A stretch of 29,507 nt of DNA from Zetaproteobacteria bacterium (GTDB lineage: Bacteria; Pseudomonadota; Alphaproteobacteria; Micavibrionales; Micavibrionaceae): contig NVXI01000002.1 in assembly GCA_002747015.1 (NCBI GenBank), positions 81,009 to 110,515 of the forward strand, read 5' to 3'. The notes beneath the pieces are model-generated. The model saw only the letters and a list, made by a program, of their open reading frames with translations, searched no databases and was not told the DNA's origin. The position numbers were made by a program, and so were the translations under genes. Below, one piece after another: positions 28,125 to 29,507 of the stretch. Positions within the stretch are counted from its first letter, which is position 1. Each line of letters begins with the position of its first letter.

Positions 28125-28469
28125 ATGGGAAAAGAAAATGATACAATTCCAAATGAAGGAGTGATCGTAAAAGACATTACCTTGGAAGAATATGAAGCAG
28201 CAGAAACCTTTCACAACGTTAGGCAAGCATGCACTCTGGTATATAATGAACTTGCCACAGCCAAAGAGCCTGGTGACAGTATTGTTTTCTCATCGGACAC
28301 AACGGAGCAATCCGTTACCTTAACATTCGAGGCAGCACAAAAAGCTCTAGAGGACACAAATCAAGAAAATATATCTAAATATGGTATTCCTACTGAACAA
28401 ATAAAAATCGGTGTCACAGAATCTCAGAAACCGGTACCATTCGAATTTACAGATGAACATAATTTATAG
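28125..28469 (+). CDS. Orphan acidic protein of unknown function
   Basis: 114 residues, no recognised family. It has no signal peptide or membrane segment. The sequence is acidic (TLEEYEAAETFHN, SSDTTEQS, EEDTNQEN-like composition) with one cysteine (C36), and looks like a small soluble cytoplasmic protein. The gene is supported by a near-consensus promoter, an AGGGG ribosome binding site and an ATG at 28125. It is the only plus-strand gene in the window and faces away from the nuo operon. Its last seven codons (FTDEHNL) and stop lie inside the left copy of a 44-bp direct repeat. In the right copy the same frame reads FTDKHNL and stop, without a gene in front. Confidence 0.75.
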   Translation: MGKENDTIPNEGVIVKDITLEEYEAAETFHNVRQACTLVYNELATAKEPGDSIVFSSDTTEQSVTLTFEAAQKALEDTNQENISKYGIPTEQIKIGVTESQKPVPFEFTDEHNL

Positions 28470-28489
28470 GATTAGCGCTCTCGCACACC
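28446..28489. repeat. 44-bp direct repeat, left copy
   Basis: Same orientation as 29191-29234, identical at 42 of 44 positions; the differences are at 28455 (G here, A there) and 28457 (A here, G there). On the plus strand it encodes the C-terminal FTDEHNL and stop of the gene at 28125. On the minus strand it encodes GVRER and stop, the C-terminus of the gene at the right edge, here without that gene's body. Confidence 0.93.
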
Positions 28490-28684
28490 TTGATAAATAT
28501 GAATAGAACGCAAAGGTGCAGGATTCTACATCGCGCATCACCCTAATAATTAAATATAACAGAGGCCGAATTTAGCCTTCGTTTTTATTTGTTTACACTG
28601 TTTCATATGTGATGAGGTTTGCATCCATTGCTTCATACGCAATGGTATGATGGCTTGATAAGACGCAAAAAATTGCTTCGATCT
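28470..28684. other. Gene-free stretch between two orphan genes
   Basis: 215 bp with no supported gene. It contains the rest of the left repeat and a perfect 7-bp inverted repeat CCATTGC/GCAATGG with a 7-base loop (28625-28645), with no U-tract on either strand. This hairpin lies just beyond the stop of the minus-strand gene at 28685. Confidence 0.5.
28562..28586 (+). terminator. Weak candidate terminator after the orphan plus-strand gene
   Basis: A short stem GAGGC (28562-28566) with GCCTT (28575-28579), including one G-U pair, and an 8-base loop, followed by a T-run at 28582-28586. It lies about 95 bp past the stop of the gene at 28125. The stem is short, so this is tentative. Confidence 0.3.
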
Positions 28685-29152
28685 TTACACTTTCCAATCT
28701 AGCGCAGCAGAAATATCGGATTCAGTCGCAATTACAGGAGGGTCTATTCCTATTTCTTTATGTATTTCTTCGTAAGCGTCAGTATTCCTAATGACATTGT
28801 TAGGATCTACACTAGTTCCATCGGCAAGAACTGCAACTTCTGTAAGTATTTCGGCAATCTCTTCAGCCGTCCTGCCTTTCATGCCCTCAAGTAAGTTCTC
28901 AATATGCTTCATCGCCTCTGGAGTTAATTTGCTGGTTTTACGTCCATCATCTGAAACAGTTATTCCGCCAGTTTCACGGAACTCTAGAATCATTTTGTTT
29001 ACTAAAGCAACAACATCAGGTGCTGGCGATACAACAAAGTTAGGGGCAGCACCATTGAAGGACCCACCACAATCTACGTTTAATTCTATGCCTGGACCGC
29101 ATGCACTTGTCATGTTTACTCGCTTGTTATCAATAAGTGGCAATTGTACCAT
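28685..29152 (-). CDS. Orphan hypothetical protein between the direct repeats
   Basis: About 155 residues from the ATG at 29152; no recognised family. The N-terminal part is rich in small residues (MTSACGPGIELNVDCGGSFN with two cysteines), then VSPAPDVVALVNKMILEF. A middle helical part follows (LTPEAMKHIENLLEGMKG, TAEEIAEILTEVAVLADG) and an acidic C-terminus ends DISAALDWKV. No clear signal peptide or membrane helix. The start is uncertain: a TTG at 29161 and an ATG at 29113 (with a GCGAG before it) are alternatives. The gene fills the space between the two 44-bp repeats, which suggests it arrived or was rearranged with them. Composition resembles the orphan at 28125 (acidic, small), but I see no alignable similarity. 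Confidence 0.6.
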   Translation of the reverse strand: MVQLPLIDNKRVNMTSACGPGIELNVDCGGSFNGAAPNFVVSPAPDVVALVNKMILEFRETGGITVSDDGRKTSKLTPEAMKHIENLLEGMKGRTAEEIAEILTEVAVLADGTSVDPNNVIRNTDAYEEIHKEIGIDPPVIATESDISAALDWKV

Positions 29153-29190
29153 ATATCCCAATAAAAAGTCAAAATCACGTAAAACGTAAC

Positions 29191-29234
29191 TTTACAGATA
29201 AGCATAATTTATAGGATTAGCGCTCTCGCACACC
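29191..29234. repeat. 44-bp direct repeat, right copy
   Basis: Matches 28446-28489 at 42 of 44 bases, in the same orientation, 745 bp away start to start. The plus strand reads FTDKHNL and stop, a remnant of the C-terminus of the gene at 28125. The minus strand reads GVRER and stop, the true C-terminus of the gene at 29217. Confidence 0.93.
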
Positions 29235-29507
29235 GAGACTAATAGAATCAACCAGAAATAGTTCGCAAGCTCCCCTTCCTGTATCATTGCGGGTCCGTGA
29301 ACTTTCCCAATGCCAGCCATTCTTCGCTTTTACATCAACAAGATGCCCATTAAGCGTAACGACATCCCCCTTTTTAATGGTTTTAAGTATTTTAATAACT
29401 GAACCATTTGCAGGTATAATATGCATATTCGCGCTATGGGTTTCTATGTCACGATGACGGATTGGCGGGGCATTATTATATCTAAAACGATAGAACCGCC
29501 CACCTTG
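29217..29507 (-). CDS. Conserved hypothetical protein, C-terminal part (5' end outside window)
   Basis: The frame stays open from the stop at 29217 to the right edge, giving 97 codons; an internal ATG at 29426 is not the true start. Readable blocks are GGRFYRFRYNNAPP, RDIETHSANMHIIPAN, KKGDVVTLNGHLVDVKAKNG and WHWESSRTRNDTGRGACELF. I recognise the pattern (SANMHIIP, GDVV.L.G.LVDV, DTG.GACEL) as a conserved family of unknown function in Proteobacteria; no gene name is justified. The last five residues (GVRER) and stop lie inside the right 44-bp repeat. It converges on the two orphan genes. Confidence 0.82.
   Translation of the reverse strand, partial: QGGRFYRFRYNNAPPIRHRDIETHSANMHIIPANGSVIKILKTIKKGDVVTLNGHLVDVKAKNGWHWESSRTRNDTGRGACELFLVDSISLGVRER

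Noticed and set aside
28791..29189. Plus-strand frame of 132 codons opposite the orphan gene at 28685-29152
   Set aside because: It has no ribosome binding site and a serine-rich, antisense-like composition. The minus-strand frame has the more protein-like composition. With two orphans overlapping, the choice is not absolute.
28446..29234. Insertion sequence or transposon
   Set aside because: No transposase, no terminal inverted repeats, and 44 bp is too long for a usual transposon target duplication.

Overview
This is an AT-rich (about 40% G+C by eye) alphaproteobacterial chromosome segment. Positions 1 to 27845 hold one unbroken run of minus-strand housekeeping genes, so gene order is read from high to low coordinates. 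The order rpsB-tsf-pyrH-frr-uppS-cdsA-dxr-rseP-bamA is a classic proteobacterial block. The order nuoJKLMN-birA-coaX-rnj-DUF1467-proS-lolC-lolD-dnaE upstream of it is characteristic of alphaproteobacteria. I cannot name a genus. Complete core genes and intact complex I genes argue against a heavily reduced endosymbiont.

Layout in transcription order. (1) nuoJ, K, L, M, N (27845 to 21768) encode the membrane arm of NADH dehydrogenase I and overlap or nearly touch. (2) birA, coaX, rnj, a signal-peptide protein of unknown function and a DUF1467 protein run from 21755 to 17753. (3) proS, lolC and lolD, then dnaE, run from 17731 to 10650. (4) rpsB and tsf are followed by a 153-bp gap, then pyrH, frr, uppS, cdsA, dxr, two tandem rseP-type proteases and bamA, which runs off the left edge. 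The last block links translation (S2, EF-Ts, RRF), nucleotide supply (PyrH), isoprenoid carrier synthesis (Dxr, UppS), phospholipid synthesis (CdsA) and outer-membrane assembly or stress sensing (RseP, BamA). LolCD supplies lipoprotein export.

At 27.85 kb the conserved order stops. nuoJ has no nuoI in front of it, so the nuo operon is split. Beyond it lies a small accessory patch: an orphan plus-strand gene with a near-consensus sigma-70 promoter, an orphan minus-strand gene, and the 3' end of a conserved hypothetical gene running off the right edge. Two 44-bp direct repeats (42/44 identical) bracket the middle gene, and each repeat carries the C-terminal codons of both outer genes.

Most unusual points: a proS of the archaeal/eukaryotic type at the normal alphaproteobacterial proS locus; two intact, diverged rseP genes side by side; a LolD with an acidic N-terminal extension of about 70 residues; the paired repeats at the right end; and the nuo split. 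I found no tRNA, rRNA, CRISPR array, transposase or phage gene.
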